From JBDKLC01 sp040384865 (GTDB lineage Bacteria > Patescibacteriota > Minisyncoccia > Phycocordibacterales > CAIZLB01): DNA of 64,000 nucleotides. Made by a program: the position numbers and the translations under genes. Below are positions 1 to 8,830 of the stretch, in pieces. The notes under the pieces are model-generated. The model worked only from the letters and a program-made list of their open reading frames with translations. It did not search any database and had not been told where the DNA came from. Location of the stretch: assembly GCA_040384865.1 (NCBI GenBank), contig JAZKIM010000004.1, forward strand, positions 84,321-148,320, in the 5' to 3' direction. Position 1 is the stretch's first letter; each line of letters starts with the position of its first letter.

Positions 1-2166
1 GTCTCAGTGCCACACAGTAAGTCCGGTCTCTTCGAAAAACAATTTCTTTCGATCTTTCCAAACGCGAAGATTGTTGAAAAGAAAGACAGTTACAATGTAT
101 TCAATGTAGACGGTGTTGCCGTGGGTGCAATTGCACAGCAAACAAAGAATTCAATTTTCCCAATCAAGCAATACGATCAATTTGACTATGATCCATTGAA
201 CGTTATCCTCAATACACTGTCGAAAATAGATAAGGAAGGGGAGGGTGCGTCAATTCAAATTATTTTCAATCCTGTCGGAGATTATTATACCAAGCTCTTC
301 AAAACAGCTCTTGATGATATTAATAAAGGCACAAGTGTAAAGAAGGCTATTGATATCCGTCATAGTTTTTGGGGTGAATTCAGTAAGGTTGCCGGAGAAG
401 TAGCGAAAGAGCTTGCTAAGGAAGCTGTAAAGGGCCCCAAGGAAGAAAAGAAAGACAAACCAATCGATCAGATCACAGTTGAACAGATCACCGTGAAGAT
501 ATCGAGCCCTATTGTTGAAACAAATATTCGTATTGTTACTTCCGCTGCAAATCGTCCTCGTGCCGAGCATATTCTCTCTGACATCGAGTCTGCATTTAAT
601 CAGTTCGAAAACTCTCTTGGCTCCGGTTTGAAGTTTGATCGAAAGGAAAAAGGCGAACTCGCCAATCTTTTGCATAATTTTAGTTACAGGCTTTTCGACA
701 AGAACGGAGCAATGCCTGTTTCTCTTCGAGAGCTCACAACCATCATGCATTTTCCGGTGGAAAGCGTTATTAATTCTTCACAGCTCAAGCAGTCAAAAGC
801 AGGGACCGCTTCGGCCCCAATCGGTTTGCCAAAAAATGGCATTTATCTCGGCACAAATAAACACCGTAATACCGAGACAAAGATATTTATGAGTAAAGAA
901 GACCGTCTCCGACACTTCTATGCGATTGGTCAGACCGGTACTGGTAAGTCGACTATGCTTAAGAATATGATAATTCAGGATATAAAAAATGGAGATGGAA
1001 TTTGTTTCATTGATCCTCATGGGTCTGATGTGCAGGATATCCTTGCCCATATACCGCCTGAGCGATTTGATGATGTCATTTACTTCGATCCGTCCCACGT
1101 AGAACGTCCCATGGCCCTTAATATGCTGGAATATAATAGAAGCTATCCAGAACAGAAGACATTCATTGTCAATGAACTGTTCAGTATTTTCCAAAAGTTG
1201 TACGGCGCTAATCCTGAATCGATGGGGCCTATGTTCGAGCAGTATTTCCGAAATGCAACAATGCTTGTGATAGAAGATCCTGACAGCGGGTGTACATTAC
1301 TTGATGTGTCGCGAGTGATGGCGGTAAAGAGCTTTCGAGATTTGAAGATATCGAAATGTAAGAACCCTGTTGTAGTTCAGTTTTGGAAAGAGATTGCTGA
1401 GAAGGCGGGGGGAGAAGGGTCGCTTCAGAATATGGTGCCATACATCACCAGTAAGTTCGATGTATTCTTGGCGAACGATATTATGCGTCCGATTATTGCT
1501 CAGGAAAAATCCAGCTTTAATTTCCGAGATATCATGGACAACAAAAAGATCCTTCTTGTAAACTTGGCCAAGGGTCGTCTTGGTGATATCAACTCATCTC
1601 TTATCGGCCTCATTCTTGTGGGAAAGATCCTGATGGCTGCGCTTTCCCGTGTTGATTCATTTGGCAAGGAAATGCATCCTTTCTATTTATACATAGATGA
1701 ATTTCAAAACATCACTACGCCATCCATCGCCACTATTCTTTCTGAAGCTCGAAAGTACAAGCTCTCTCTTAATATTGCTCACCAGTTCATTGCACAACTT
1801 GATGAGAATATAAAGGATGCTGTGTTTGGAAACGTTGGATCGCTGGCTGTATTTCGTGTTGGCGCTGAAGACGCAGAATATTTGCAGAAACAATTTGAAC
1901 CAGTGTTCACTTCAAATGACATTATGAATATCGATAACATGAATTGTTATTTAAAGATGCTTTCAGAAGGAAAGCCTACTAGACCATTCAATATTGAATT
2001 TAAATGGCCAGAACCTGGAAACAAGAAGATTGTGGAGAAAATAAAGGAATTGTCATATTTGAAGTTCGGACAGGATAGGGAGGAGGTGGAGGCCGCTATT
2101 TTGGAGAGATATAAGAAAGAGCCTGTTCCTGCTCGTGTTGCGGGGTCAAATCCTTTTGGGATATAA
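1..2166 (+). CDS. Type IV secretion/conjugation coupling-type ATPase, 5' end outside window
   Basis: P-loop ATPase of the TraD/VirD4/HerA-like class that pumps DNA or protein at a membrane pore. Numbering from the GTG at position 7, Walker A GQTGTGKST starts at residue 308. It is followed by the FIDPHGSD segment typical of the family, and a Walker B-like LYIDEFQN lies around residues 561-568, with a C-terminal coupling-protein region (SEARKYKLSLNIAHQF). The reading frame is open to the first base of the window, and the family normally has membrane segments before the part seen here, so the gene is very probably cut by the window edge; GTG at 7 is only the first possible start. Family membership is firm; whether it serves conjugation, DNA uptake or secretion cannot be told. 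Confidence 0.8.
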   Translation, partial: VSVPHSKSGLFEKQFLSIFPNAKIVEKKDSYNVFNVDGVAVGAIAQQTKNSIFPIKQYDQFDYDPLNVILNTLSKIDKEGEGASIQIIFNPVGDYYTKLFKTALDDINKGTSVKKAIDIRHSFWGEFSKVAGEVAKELAKEAVKGPKEEKKDKPIDQITVEQITVKISSPIVETNIRIVTSAANRPRAEHILSDIESAFNQFENSLGSGLKFDRKEKGELANLLHNFSYRLFDKNGAMPVSLRELTTIMHFPVESVINSSQLKQSKAGTASAPIGLPKNGIYLGTNKHRNTETKIFMSKEDRLRHFYAIGQTGTGKSTMLKNMIIQDIKNGDGICFIDPHGSDVQDILAHIPPERFDDVIYFDPSHVERPMALNMLEYNRSYPEQKTFIVNELFSIFQKLYGANPESMGPMFEQYFRNATMLVIEDPDSGCTLLDVSRVMAVKSFRDLKISKCKNPVVVQFWKEIAEKAGGEGSLQNMVPYITSKFDVFLANDIMRPIIAQEKSSFNFRDIMDNKKILLVNLAKGRLGDINSSLIGLILVGKILMAALSRVDSFGKEMHPFYLYIDEFQNITTPSIATILSEARKYKLSLNIAHQFIAQLDENIKDAVFGNVGSLAVFRVGAEDAEYLQKQFEPVFTSNDIMNIDNMNCYLKMLSEGKPTRPFNIEFKWPEPGNKKIVEKIKELSYLKFGQDREEVEAAILERYKKEPVPARVAGSNPFGI

Positions 2167-2196
2167 AAAAGTTTTTAGATATGCTTAAATAGGGGC

Positions 2197-2829
2197 ATGC
2201 ATACTACCAAAAAAACATCTTTAGATCACCATAGATTCGAGCGAACGCTTGTTATTATCAAACCCGACGGCATCCAGCGAAGTCTTATAGGGGAAATTAT
2301 CGGACGATATGAGCGGATTGGTCTTAAATTGATTGGTCTTAAATTGATGGTGCCAACTGAAGAAATGGTGGAGCAACACTACACACTCGATCCTGAGTGG
2401 CGTCGGGTTACAGGAGAGAAGACTATAAAAGGCTACTTGGATAAGGGATTAACTCCTCCAGTTACTGATCCATACGAAGTAACCTCAACACTTTTAATGA
2501 GGCTGAAGAAATACTTAACAGCAGGTCCTGTGATCGCAATGGTTTGGCAGGGTGCACATGCGGTTGAGATTGTGAGAAAGATAACTGGAAGCACTGAACC
2601 TCTTAAATCTCCAGTTGGAACTATTCGCGGTGATTACGTCCTCGATTCATATCAAATGACAGACAGTGATGGTCGTGCCATTCGCAATCTCATTCACGCT
2701 TCTGGTTCTCCTAAGGAAGCTGAAGACGAGATTACTCATTGGTTTAAGCCTGAGGAGTTACTTGACTATAAGCTCGTACAGGAGCAGATCACGTATTCGG
2801 CTAATATAATTGGAATATTTGGCGAATAA
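2197..2829 (+). CDS. ndk: Nucleoside diphosphate kinase, long form
   Basis: Transfers the gamma phosphate between nucleoside triphosphates and diphosphates through a phosphohistidine. The N-terminal ERTLVIIKPDGIQR and the active-site NLIHASGS (His167) are visible. The usual NxxHxSDS is changed to NLIHASGS. At 210 residues it is about 60 longer than typical Ndk (about 140-150): there are insertions between residues ~65-105 (EWRRVTGEKTIKGYLDKG region) and before the C-terminus. ATG at 2197 is preceded by TTAAAT at 2185, giving the same 12-nt spacing seen at other leaderless starts in this window. It stands 30 bp after the coupling ATPase. Confidence 0.93.
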   Translation: MHTTKKTSLDHHRFERTLVIIKPDGIQRSLIGEIIGRYERIGLKLIGLKLMVPTEEMVEQHYTLDPEWRRVTGEKTIKGYLDKGLTPPVTDPYEVTSTLLMRLKKYLTAGPVIAMVWQGAHAVEIVRKITGSTEPLKSPVGTIRGDYVLDSYQMTDSDGRAIRNLIHASGSPKEAEDEITHWFKPEELLDYKLVQEQITYSANIIGIFGE

Positions 2830-2923
2830 CCTGGTTGTTTTGTGATTTATGAAGAAAAGTTCATAAACAGCGCATTGCAATAACAATTTCCCTTCATGTA
2901 AAGATTGCGAGAAGTTTTAAAAG

Positions 2924-2929
2924 TATAAT
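2924..2929 (+). promoter_or_regulatory. -10 box for the 6S-like RNA
   Basis: TATAAT lies about 7-8 nt upstream of the base where the closing stem of the 6S-like RNA begins. A convincing -35 at 17 bp is not visible; TTGCGA lies only 13 bp upstream. Confidence 0.5.
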
Positions 2930-2935
2930 AATGAA

Positions 2936-3066
2936 CTTAGGGTTACTGGATATGTTGGCTTAGATTATTTTCAAAACAGGGAGGTCACGTAGACTTGTGC
3001 CTTGGCACAGGCTCAGGCCACCCACCTAGATTACACTAGGTCCAACATTTCACGGTAATCCTCGCA
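2936..3066 (+). ncRNA. 6S-like RNA (candidate ssrS)
   Basis: The region folds by eye into the 6S RNA layout. A closing stem pairs AGGGTTACTG...ATGTTGG (2939-2957) with CCAACAT...CGGTAATCCT (3042-3062). An open central bubble follows, with a small hairpin ACCTAG/CTAGGT (3024-3041) on its 3' side, and an apical stem TGTGCC/GGCACA closes the far end. E. coli 6S has a comparable 3'-side hairpin followed by a GGTTACAGCC block. 6S RNA mimics an open promoter and holds the RNA polymerase housekeeping holoenzyme. The transcript has its own TATAAT upstream and an intrinsic terminator directly downstream, with no reading frame inside. Identity as 6S is inferred from architecture; it could be another structured RNA. 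Confidence 0.55.
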
Positions 3067-3110
3067 AAAACACTCGATGCCCTTACCGGCTTCGGGTGTT
3101 TGTGCTTTTA
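3067..3110 (+). terminator. Intrinsic terminator of the 6S-like RNA
   Basis: Thirteen-position stem AAACACTCGATGC / GCTTCGGGTGTTT with one mismatch and one G-T pair, followed by GTGCTTTTA. Confidence 0.75.
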
Positions 3111-3162
3111 TATATAGCCCCTATTTCGTCGTCGGTAGAGCCTCATGTATAATCATAAATAT

Positions 3163-3576
3163 ATGTCATTACGAGTGCGATTTGCGGTAATAATGGTTTT
3201 AATCCTCGTGCTCTTTTGTCTAGATCTGGTTGCTACTAAATTCTACTTATACTGGTCTTTCGAATGGTTAGACAATTTGATGCATGTGTTTGGAGGATTC
3301 CTTGCCGGGAATATGGTACTCATTGGCAGGCAAGTGGTTGCAAGAAAAAAAGGAGAGGATGAAATATCAAAGAAAAGTTTATTTTTCGTAGCAATTCTCG
3401 GCGGACTACTGGTCGGCACGTTATGGGAGTTGATTGAATATTTGTTCGGTGTCTCTCATTTAGGACCTCGTTTTGTTTGGGATACGTTCGTTGATTTGAT
3501 CATGGATATGGTCGGCGCAGCTTCCGCATATATTACTTGGATAAAGATACCTCATAAACCTTATACAACAGCATAA
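3163..3576 (+). CDS. Small four-helix membrane protein (DUF2238/YjdF-like)
   Basis: Numbering from the ATG at 3145, hydrophobic helices lie at about 11-31, 41-60, 81-100 and 117-135. Charged residues sit within or beside the helices (LDNLMHVFGGFLAG, TLWELIEYLFG, DTFVDLIMDMVGA), a pattern like the uncharacterised YjdF/DUF2238 membrane family. No enzymatic role can be assigned. An in-frame ATG exists at 3145, but TATAAT at 3148-3153 overlaps it, so the ATG at 3163 is the likelier start of a leaderless message. The stop overlaps the next start (TAATG), so it is translationally coupled to the nuclease gene. Confidence 0.65.
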   Translation: MSLRVRFAVIMVLILVLFCLDLVATKFYLYWSFEWLDNLMHVFGGFLAGNMVLIGRQVVARKKGEDEISKKSLFFVAILGGLLVGTLWELIEYLFGVSHLGPRFVWDTFVDLIMDMVGAASAYITWIKIPHKPYTTA

Positions 3577-5045
3577 TGCATTACATAGAACATTTGTCGG
3601 ATATTCAGAAGGACGGAAAATTGAGACTGACATTTTGTGGGGGCGTTGGTTCAGTTACCGGTGCCAATTTTTTATTAGAAGGTCCGTTGCAAGTAGGTGA
3701 GGCAAGCAAGACAAATAATGTTTTAAAGATATTGGTTGATTGCGGAATGGAGCAGGGAGGGCCACTTGCCGACGCTTCGAATCGAAAGCCTTTTATCTAT
3801 GACCCAAAAACCGCAGATATATTGCTTGTGACACATGCCCACATGGATCATGTTGGGAGGATAGCAAAGCTTGTCCATGATGGTTTTGATGGTGTTATAT
3901 ATTCAACACCAGAAACAATGGAGTTAGCCACTCTTATGCTCGAGGATGCGCTTAAGTTAACCACCATGGAAGCAATGGAGAAAAAACTGCCGGCCCTTTT
4001 TGGAGAGGCCGATGTAAAAAAATCTTTTGCAATATGGAAAGCTATTCCGTACCATATTCCAACCGTGTTGTCGCCGGGGTATGAGGTATATTTAAAAGAC
4101 GCGGGACATGTATTGGGTTCAACCATGTATGAATTGACATACACAGCACCGGCCGGGGTACTCGACAAAAAAGGTCAACCATACAAGCGAAAGGTGGTAT
4201 TTACCGGAGACCTAGGGAATAGTCCAACTCCTCTTTTAAAGGACACAGAAAAAATAGATGATGCCGACTATTTGCTTATGGAAAGTGTGTATGGCGACAG
4301 AAATCATGAAGATAGGGAATTGCGCCTTGAGAAACTGGAGCAGGCCATTGAGAGCAACACAGCTCGTGGAGGCACCCTCCTTATCCCGTCTTTTTCTCTT
4401 GAAAAGACCCAGGAGCTATTATTTGAAATTCACCGAATGATGGATGAAAAGAAGCTGCCCCGAACTCAGGTATATCTAGATTCTCCCTTAGCTATTAAAC
4501 TTACAGAAATGTATCGAAGGTTGAATGGTCAATTCAATACAGGTGCTGAAGCGGATATAGCTCGCGGCCACGACCTATTTACCTTTCCAGGATTGCAGGT
4601 GGTCGAAGATGCCGACGCATCAAAGGCAATCAAGTATGCGCCTGCTCCAAAAATCATTATTGCTGGATCGGGAATGTCTAATGGTGGGAGGATTCAACAT
4701 CACGAATTGAATTATTTGAGTGATTCAAGAACCACTTTGTTATTGATCGGTTACCAGGCGGTTGGGACACTTGGTCGGCAAATTCAAGAAGGAGCGAAGC
4801 GTATCACTATTTACAACAAAGAAGTTGTAGTCAATGCAACCATCGAACACATAGATGGATATTCATCGCATAAAGATTCGGATCATTTGGTTGAATTTGT
4901 GGAGCCAACAGCGGAAAAAGTTCGACAGGTATTTGTTGTTATGGGTGAAACGAAGTCGTCGTTGTTTTTGGTTCAGAGGTTAAGAGATTATTTAGGTGTG
5001 AATGCGGTTCACCCAAATGAGGGGGATACTGTGGTTCTTGAATAA
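3576..5045 (+). CDS. Metallo-beta-lactamase/beta-CASP RNA nuclease
   Basis: RNA-processing hydrolase of the CPSF-73/YsfA-like group. The zinc signature HAHMDH sits at residues 87-92 and later metal ligands are visible in the DAGHVLGST segment. The beta-CASP insert (SFSLEKTQELL onward) and the C-terminal RMMBL-type region with SGMSNGGR and HIDGYSSH complete the fold. Length 489 fits the family (about 450-550). The start overlaps the preceding stop. Likely trims RNA 3' ends or degrades mRNA in the cytoplasm; the exact substrate is unknown. Confidence 0.9.
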   Translation: MHYIEHLSDIQKDGKLRLTFCGGVGSVTGANFLLEGPLQVGEASKTNNVLKILVDCGMEQGGPLADASNRKPFIYDPKTADILLVTHAHMDHVGRIAKLVHDGFDGVIYSTPETMELATLMLEDALKLTTMEAMEKKLPALFGEADVKKSFAIWKAIPYHIPTVLSPGYEVYLKDAGHVLGSTMYELTYTAPAGVLDKKGQPYKRKVVFTGDLGNSPTPLLKDTEKIDDADYLLMESVYGDRNHEDRELRLEKLEQAIESNTARGGTLLIPSFSLEKTQELLFEIHRMMDEKKLPRTQVYLDSPLAIKLTEMYRRLNGQFNTGAEADIARGHDLFTFPGLQVVEDADASKAIKYAPAPKIIIAGSGMSNGGRIQHHELNYLSDSRTTLLLIGYQAVGTLGRQIQEGAKRITIYNKEVVVNATIEHIDGYSSHKDSDHLVEFVEPTAEKVRQVFVVMGETKSSLFLVQRLRDYLGVNAVHPNEGDTVVLE

Positions 5046-5175
5046 ATAATTGACTTTTAATTTTAGGATTTTTTGAGTGAAATCTTATTGTTCAACAGTA
5101 TTATTGAAAGTGACATGATCCGGTAACTTCATGTCCATATTTTTTAAAATTATGATTAGATGATATGGTAAACAT

Positions 5176-5859
5176 ATGAATTCAGTGCATAAATTTATTT
5201 CAATAACCAAGGATCTTGCCTCGTATATAAATAAGCTTCTTGATCGTGGCGAAAGTAAGAACATGAAAATGATTCGGGAAGATACGGAAGCTTTTGAACA
5301 TGGAGAAATGCAGGCCCCGATTAGTCAGCTTCGGGTAATTGTCTCTATCATGCAGATGATCGGTGCGCGGCGGATATTGGAAGTAGGGACATTTCGTGGA
5401 ATGACTGCTGCACGCCTGGCACAAGCTTTTCCTGCGGATATAATAGGAGCAAAAGTAGTGACCATTGAAAGAGATATCAGGTTTGTGGAAGAACTGAAGA
5501 AGCGCTGGGCTGATTTGGGAGTGATGGAAAAGATCGATTTACGGAGCGGCCAGGCTGCCGATATCCTCGATAGGCTTGCGGATGAAATTTCTTTGGAGGG
5601 TTACTTCGATCTTGCTTTTATTGACGCCGATAAGGAACAGTATAAAAACTATACTGAAAAAGTATTGCAACTAATTCGACCAGGAGGGGTTATTCTTGTC
5701 GACAATACCTTGTGGAGAGGGGAGGTGGCGGGCACGGATACACAATCAAATTTGACGAAATATGTTCAGGATTTTAACGAATGGGTGTTTGAAAAGTTTG
5801 GGGAAAATGCCAGTATTATTCCCGCATGGGATGGAATGACAATTATTGTAAAGGAATAA
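5176..5859 (+). CDS. Class I SAM-dependent O-methyltransferase
   Basis: Catechol-type O-methyltransferase family. The SAM-binding glycine loop EVGTFRG begins at residue 69. The acidic FIDADKEQY segment, with its metal-binding aspartates, and the VDNTLWRG motif with Asn are characteristic of the CaffeoylCoA/catechol group. Substrate unknown. Length 227 is normal. It is separated by 130 bp from the nuclease gene and 51 bp from the following dehydrogenase. Confidence 0.88.
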   Translation: MNSVHKFISITKDLASYINKLLDRGESKNMKMIREDTEAFEHGEMQAPISQLRVIVSIMQMIGARRILEVGTFRGMTAARLAQAFPADIIGAKVVTIERDIRFVEELKKRWADLGVMEKIDLRSGQAADILDRLADEISLEGYFDLAFIDADKEQYKNYTEKVLQLIRPGGVILVDNTLWRGEVAGTDTQSNLTKYVQDFNEWVFEKFGENASIIPAWDGMTIIVKE

Positions 5860-5910
5860 ACAAGGTTTATTCCACAAGGGAGAATTCTCTCTGCATGTTA
5901 TAATCCTCAT

Positions 5911-6888
5911 ATGAATATTTACGTTACACGCCAAATTCCGCAGATCGGAATCGATATGTTAAAAAATAAAGGCTATACAGTCGATGTTGGCACCGACAGA
6001 GAGCCTCCTTCAAAGCGTCGTTTGATGAAAATGATTTCGAAGAAGCCGTACGATGCCATTCTTACACTTCTTACTGATCCTGTAGATAATGAATTTTTAC
6101 AGGCAGCAGGTCCTCAACTCAAAGTTGTCTCAAATTATGCTGTTGGTTTTAATAATTTTAATGTAAAGGATGCGGCCGATCGTAATGTGGTGTTGACTAA
6201 CACTGTTGGTGTTTCCAGTGACTGTGTTGCCGAACACTCTCTTGCTTTGATGCTCGCATTGACTACTCGGATTACTGAAGCTGATCAGTTTATGAAAAAG
6301 GGAAAGTACAAAGGATGGGACCCTATGCTTCTTATAGGTACTGACCTTTGCGGTAAGACTATCGGGCTTGTCGGGGCCGGGCATATTGGATCACGAGTTG
6401 CCATGCACTTAGTTAAAGGTTTTGAGTGTAAGGTTCTTTATTACGATGTAAAGCGAAACGAAGATGTTGAAAAGCAAGGTGCTATTTTTGTCGAAAAACT
6501 TGAAGATGTTTTGGCACAGGCAGATATTGTAAGTCTCCATGTCCCGCTTTTACCAAGCACTCAGCATCTAATGAATGAGGCGCGATTAAAAATGATGAAG
6601 CCGACAGCTTTTCTCATCAACACATCAAGAGGTCCTGTAGTAGATGAAAAAGCTCTTGTTGCAGCACTTCAAAAGGGCACCATTAAAGGCGCTGGCCTCG
6701 ATGTTTATGAAGATGAGCCGAATCTTGCCCGAGGCTTGATTAAATTGTCAAACGTTGTACTCACACCACATATTGCTTCAGCCCGCGAAAGCGCACGAAA
6801 TGATATGGCAATAGCTGCCGCGCAGAATATTATAGATGTTCTTGAGGGAAGAGAACCAAAAGGTAAAATTCAAACACCAACAGCTTAG
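5911..6888 (+). CDS. D-2-hydroxyacid dehydrogenase (glyoxylate/hydroxypyruvate reductase type)
   Basis: NAD(P)-dependent reduction of a 2-ketoacid to a D-2-hydroxyacid. The Rossmann loop GAGHIG is at residues 155-160. The catalytic set is in place: Arg240 in NTSRGP, Glu269 in DVYEDEP and His287 in TPHIAS. Length 325 is typical. TATAAT at 5899-5904 is followed by exactly six bases before the ATG, indicating a leaderless transcript. The precise substrate (glyoxylate, lactate or other) is not readable. Confidence 0.92.
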   Translation: MNIYVTRQIPQIGIDMLKNKGYTVDVGTDREPPSKRRLMKMISKKPYDAILTLLTDPVDNEFLQAAGPQLKVVSNYAVGFNNFNVKDAADRNVVLTNTVGVSSDCVAEHSLALMLALTTRITEADQFMKKGKYKGWDPMLLIGTDLCGKTIGLVGAGHIGSRVAMHLVKGFECKVLYYDVKRNEDVEKQGAIFVEKLEDVLAQADIVSLHVPLLPSTQHLMNEARLKMMKPTAFLINTSRGPVVDEKALVAALQKGTIKGAGLDVYEDEPNLARGLIKLSNVVLTPHIASARESARNDMAIAAAQNIIDVLEGREPKGKIQTPTA

Positions 6889-6909
6889 CGTCATGTTATC
6901 ATTATCTCA

Positions 6910-7575
6910 ATGCCAAAATTTAATCTGCATAATAACAATAAGCATAATCATTTGATACATAAGATCGGCGTATCCGGAGCGGCTGATATTGCCTTTTTGG
7001 GGCCTGAAGCTCTGGAAATAGCTAAAGAGCTTGGAAGGGAAATAGCTCGCCAAGATGTTGTCATGCTTTCAGGAGCAACTACCGGATTTCCTTTTTGGGC
7101 TGCTGTAGGTTGCAAAGAAGAAAATGGCGTTTCTATCGGCTTTTCTCCAGCTGAAGGTCCTCGCGAACATCAGGAGGTCTACCGCCTTCCTGTCGACTAC
7201 ATGGATCTCATCATCTATACCGGCTTTGGGTATAACGGGCGAGATCTTTTGTTTACACGATCAACCGATGCTGTCGTCATTGGTCCAGGACGTATTGGTA
7301 CCATCCATGAATTCACCATTGCATATGAAGACGGTAAGCCGATCGGCATTTTAGAAGGGGAGGGTAAATGGCAGACAGACGAAGTGATCAGGACAATTCT
7401 TGAAAAGAGTCATCGGATAAATAAAAAGATTGTGTTTGATAAGGACCCAAAGAATCTCATTGCAAAGCTGAAGAAGATGATAGATGAAGACAAAAAACTT
7501 TTACGTACATATGAAAATGTAGAGCAAGGCACTGCGATAGACGCTCCTGTAAAGAGCCGTGATCGTATTCTATAA
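6910..7575 (+). CDS. LOG-family (lysine decarboxylase-like fold) nucleotide hydrolase-like protein
   Basis: Rossmann-like protein related to the LOG/TIGR00725 group, some of which cleave nucleoside monophosphates to free the base. The features are VSGAAD near the N-terminus, SGATTGFPFWAAVG, and PGRIGTIHEF in place of the canonical PGGxGTxxE. The N-terminal ~15 residues are Asn/His-rich. A TATCAT box at 6897 lies 13 nt before the ATG. It probably shares the bidirectional terminator that follows. Function inferred at family level only. Confidence 0.75.
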   Translation: MPKFNLHNNNKHNHLIHKIGVSGAADIAFLGPEALEIAKELGREIARQDVVMLSGATTGFPFWAAVGCKEENGVSIGFSPAEGPREHQEVYRLPVDYMDLIIYTGFGYNGRDLLFTRSTDAVVIGPGRIGTIHEFTIAYEDGKPIGILEGEGKWQTDEVIRTILEKSHRINKKIVFDKDPKNLIAKLKKMIDEDKKLLRTYENVEQGTAIDAPVKSRDRIL

Positions 7576-7611
7576 AACAAAAATACCACCGTTGGGTGGT
7601 ATTTTTGTTTT
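7574..7611. terminator. Bidirectional intrinsic terminator
   Basis: Perfect 17-bp stem made of AAAACAAAAATACCACC and its complement around the loop GTTG, with A and T runs on both sides. It ends both the LOG-family gene (+) and rplT (-). Confidence 0.93.
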
Positions 7612-7613
7612 GG

Positions 7614-7958
7614 TTACATTACTGACTTAACGATTCTTTCGAATGAAGCCGGAACATTCATCGCGAGATCTGCGAGGATCTTTCGGTCTACCTCGATATT
7701 CTTCTTTTTGAGAGCGCCGATGAAGGTGCTGTAAGAGTGACCGAGAGGGCGGAGCGCTGCGTTGATGCGGACGTTCCATAATCGTCGGAAGTCACCTTTC
7801 TTGTCTCGTCGGTGGCTGAATGCTGCCGCATATGAATGAACAAGTTGTTCATAAGCTAATCGCTCCTTGTTCTTTCGGCCGTTTCGAAAACCTTTAGCTG
7901 CCTTTAATATGTTTCGTCGTGTCTTTGCGGCGTGAACGCCTTTTTTTACTCGTACCAT
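7614..7958 (-). CDS. rplT: 50S ribosomal protein L20
   Basis: Highly basic 114-residue protein matching L20 along its length (MVRVKKGVHAAKTRR, FRRLWNVRINAAL). L20 binds 23S rRNA early in large-subunit assembly and in many bacteria represses its own operon. It is the last gene of infC-rpmI-rplT on the - strand, 29 bp from rpmI, and is closed by the bidirectional terminator. Confidence 0.98.
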   Translation of the reverse strand: MVRVKKGVHAAKTRRNILKAAKGFRNGRKNKERLAYEQLVHSYAAAFSHRRDKKGDFRRLWNVRINAALRPLGHSYSTFIGALKKKNIEVDRKILADLAMNVPASFERIVKSVM

Positions 7959-7987
7959 GGGAGTTGGAAATTAAAAGTTATAAAGAA

Positions 7988-8179
7988 TTATTTAGAAACG
8001 CCAGACAAGAATCGTGACTTATCCTTGTTTGTCATTTTAAATGGCATGCTTCGACTTTTTGCGATCTGCTTTCGTCCGCTTTCCTTTGCATTAAAGTGGT
8101 TCTGACCAGCTTTTCTTGAAGTGACCTTTCCATTCTTGCTCACTTTCAAGCGCTTTGCGAATGATTTGTTTGTTTTCAT
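7988..8179 (-). CDS. rpmI: 50S ribosomal protein L35
   Basis: Basic 63-residue protein with the L35 pattern (KTNKSFAKRLKVSKNGKV near the N-terminus). It lies between infC and rplT in the universally conserved order. The 84-bp gap to infC contains a short hairpin GACCGTC/GACGG that might be a remnant of L20-type autoregulation. Confidence 0.95.
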   Translation of the reverse strand: MKTNKSFAKRLKVSKNGKVTSRKAGQNHFNAKESGRKQIAKSRSMPFKMTNKDKSRFLSGVSK

Positions 8180-8263
8180 GTGTTTTACGCGAGGCGCCGT
8201 CTCTTTAGGACGGTCTTACGCATCTGCCTTGTTGTTTAACTTATAAATTTTGAGCTTCCTGTC

Positions 8264-8776
8264 TTATGCTTTCTCAATAAGAATTGTCATACCTTTTGGG
8301 CTCTTAACAGCAGGACCGGCGACATTGTAGTCGACAGTTAGCAACTTAAGGAGACGGTCCATTCGCTCTCTGAGAAACTTCTCATCGAGGTATTTGGTTC
8401 GGCCGGGGAGGAAAAGGTCCATCTTGATTCGATGGCCTTCCGTGAGCCATTCTGAAGCTTTTTTAGCCTTCAAAGTGAGATCATGCTCGCCGGTACCGAT
8501 TTTAACCTGGAGACTCTTGACTTCGACAACCTTCGCCTTAGATTTTGAGGCCTTTAGCTTCTTGTTCTCGTCGTACTGGAATTTACCATAATCCATGATT
8601 TTTGCAACCGGTGGATTGGCTTTTGGCGATATTTCTATGAGGTCTAGTCCGGCTTCTCGGGCACGAGAAAGGGCCTCCGAGATGGAGATGACGCCTATGT
8701 TTTCACCCTCGGCACCGATGACTCGGACCTCAGGGACTCTAATTTGATGGTTGATGCGGACTGAAGGGATCGACAA
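8264..8776 (-). CDS. infC: Translation initiation factor IF-3, TTG start
   Basis: IF-3 prevents subunit joining and proofreads the initiator tRNA. Both halves are present: the N-domain VRINHQIRVPEVRVI, the linker rich in Lys/Ser, and the C-domain KSLQVKIGTGEHDL through SPKGMTILIEKA. No ATG or GTG lies in frame upstream, so the start is the TTG at 8776, which places the conserved N-terminus correctly. Rare infC start codons (AUU in E. coli) allow feedback control by IF-3 and TTG could act likewise. No Shine-Dalgarno sequence is visible. Confidence 0.95.
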   Translation of the reverse strand: MSIPSVRINHQIRVPEVRVIGAEGENIGVISISEALSRAREAGLDLIEISPKANPPVAKIMDYGKFQYDENKKLKASKSKAKVVEVKSLQVKIGTGEHDLTLKAKKASEWLTEGHRIKMDLFLPGRTKYLDEKFLRERMDRLLKLLTVDYNVAGPAVKSPKGMTILIEKA

Positions 8777-8830
8777 TGTGGTGTAATTTAGTGAGGTTAA
8801 TATAGCATAAAAACAACTTTTTTCAAGTTT

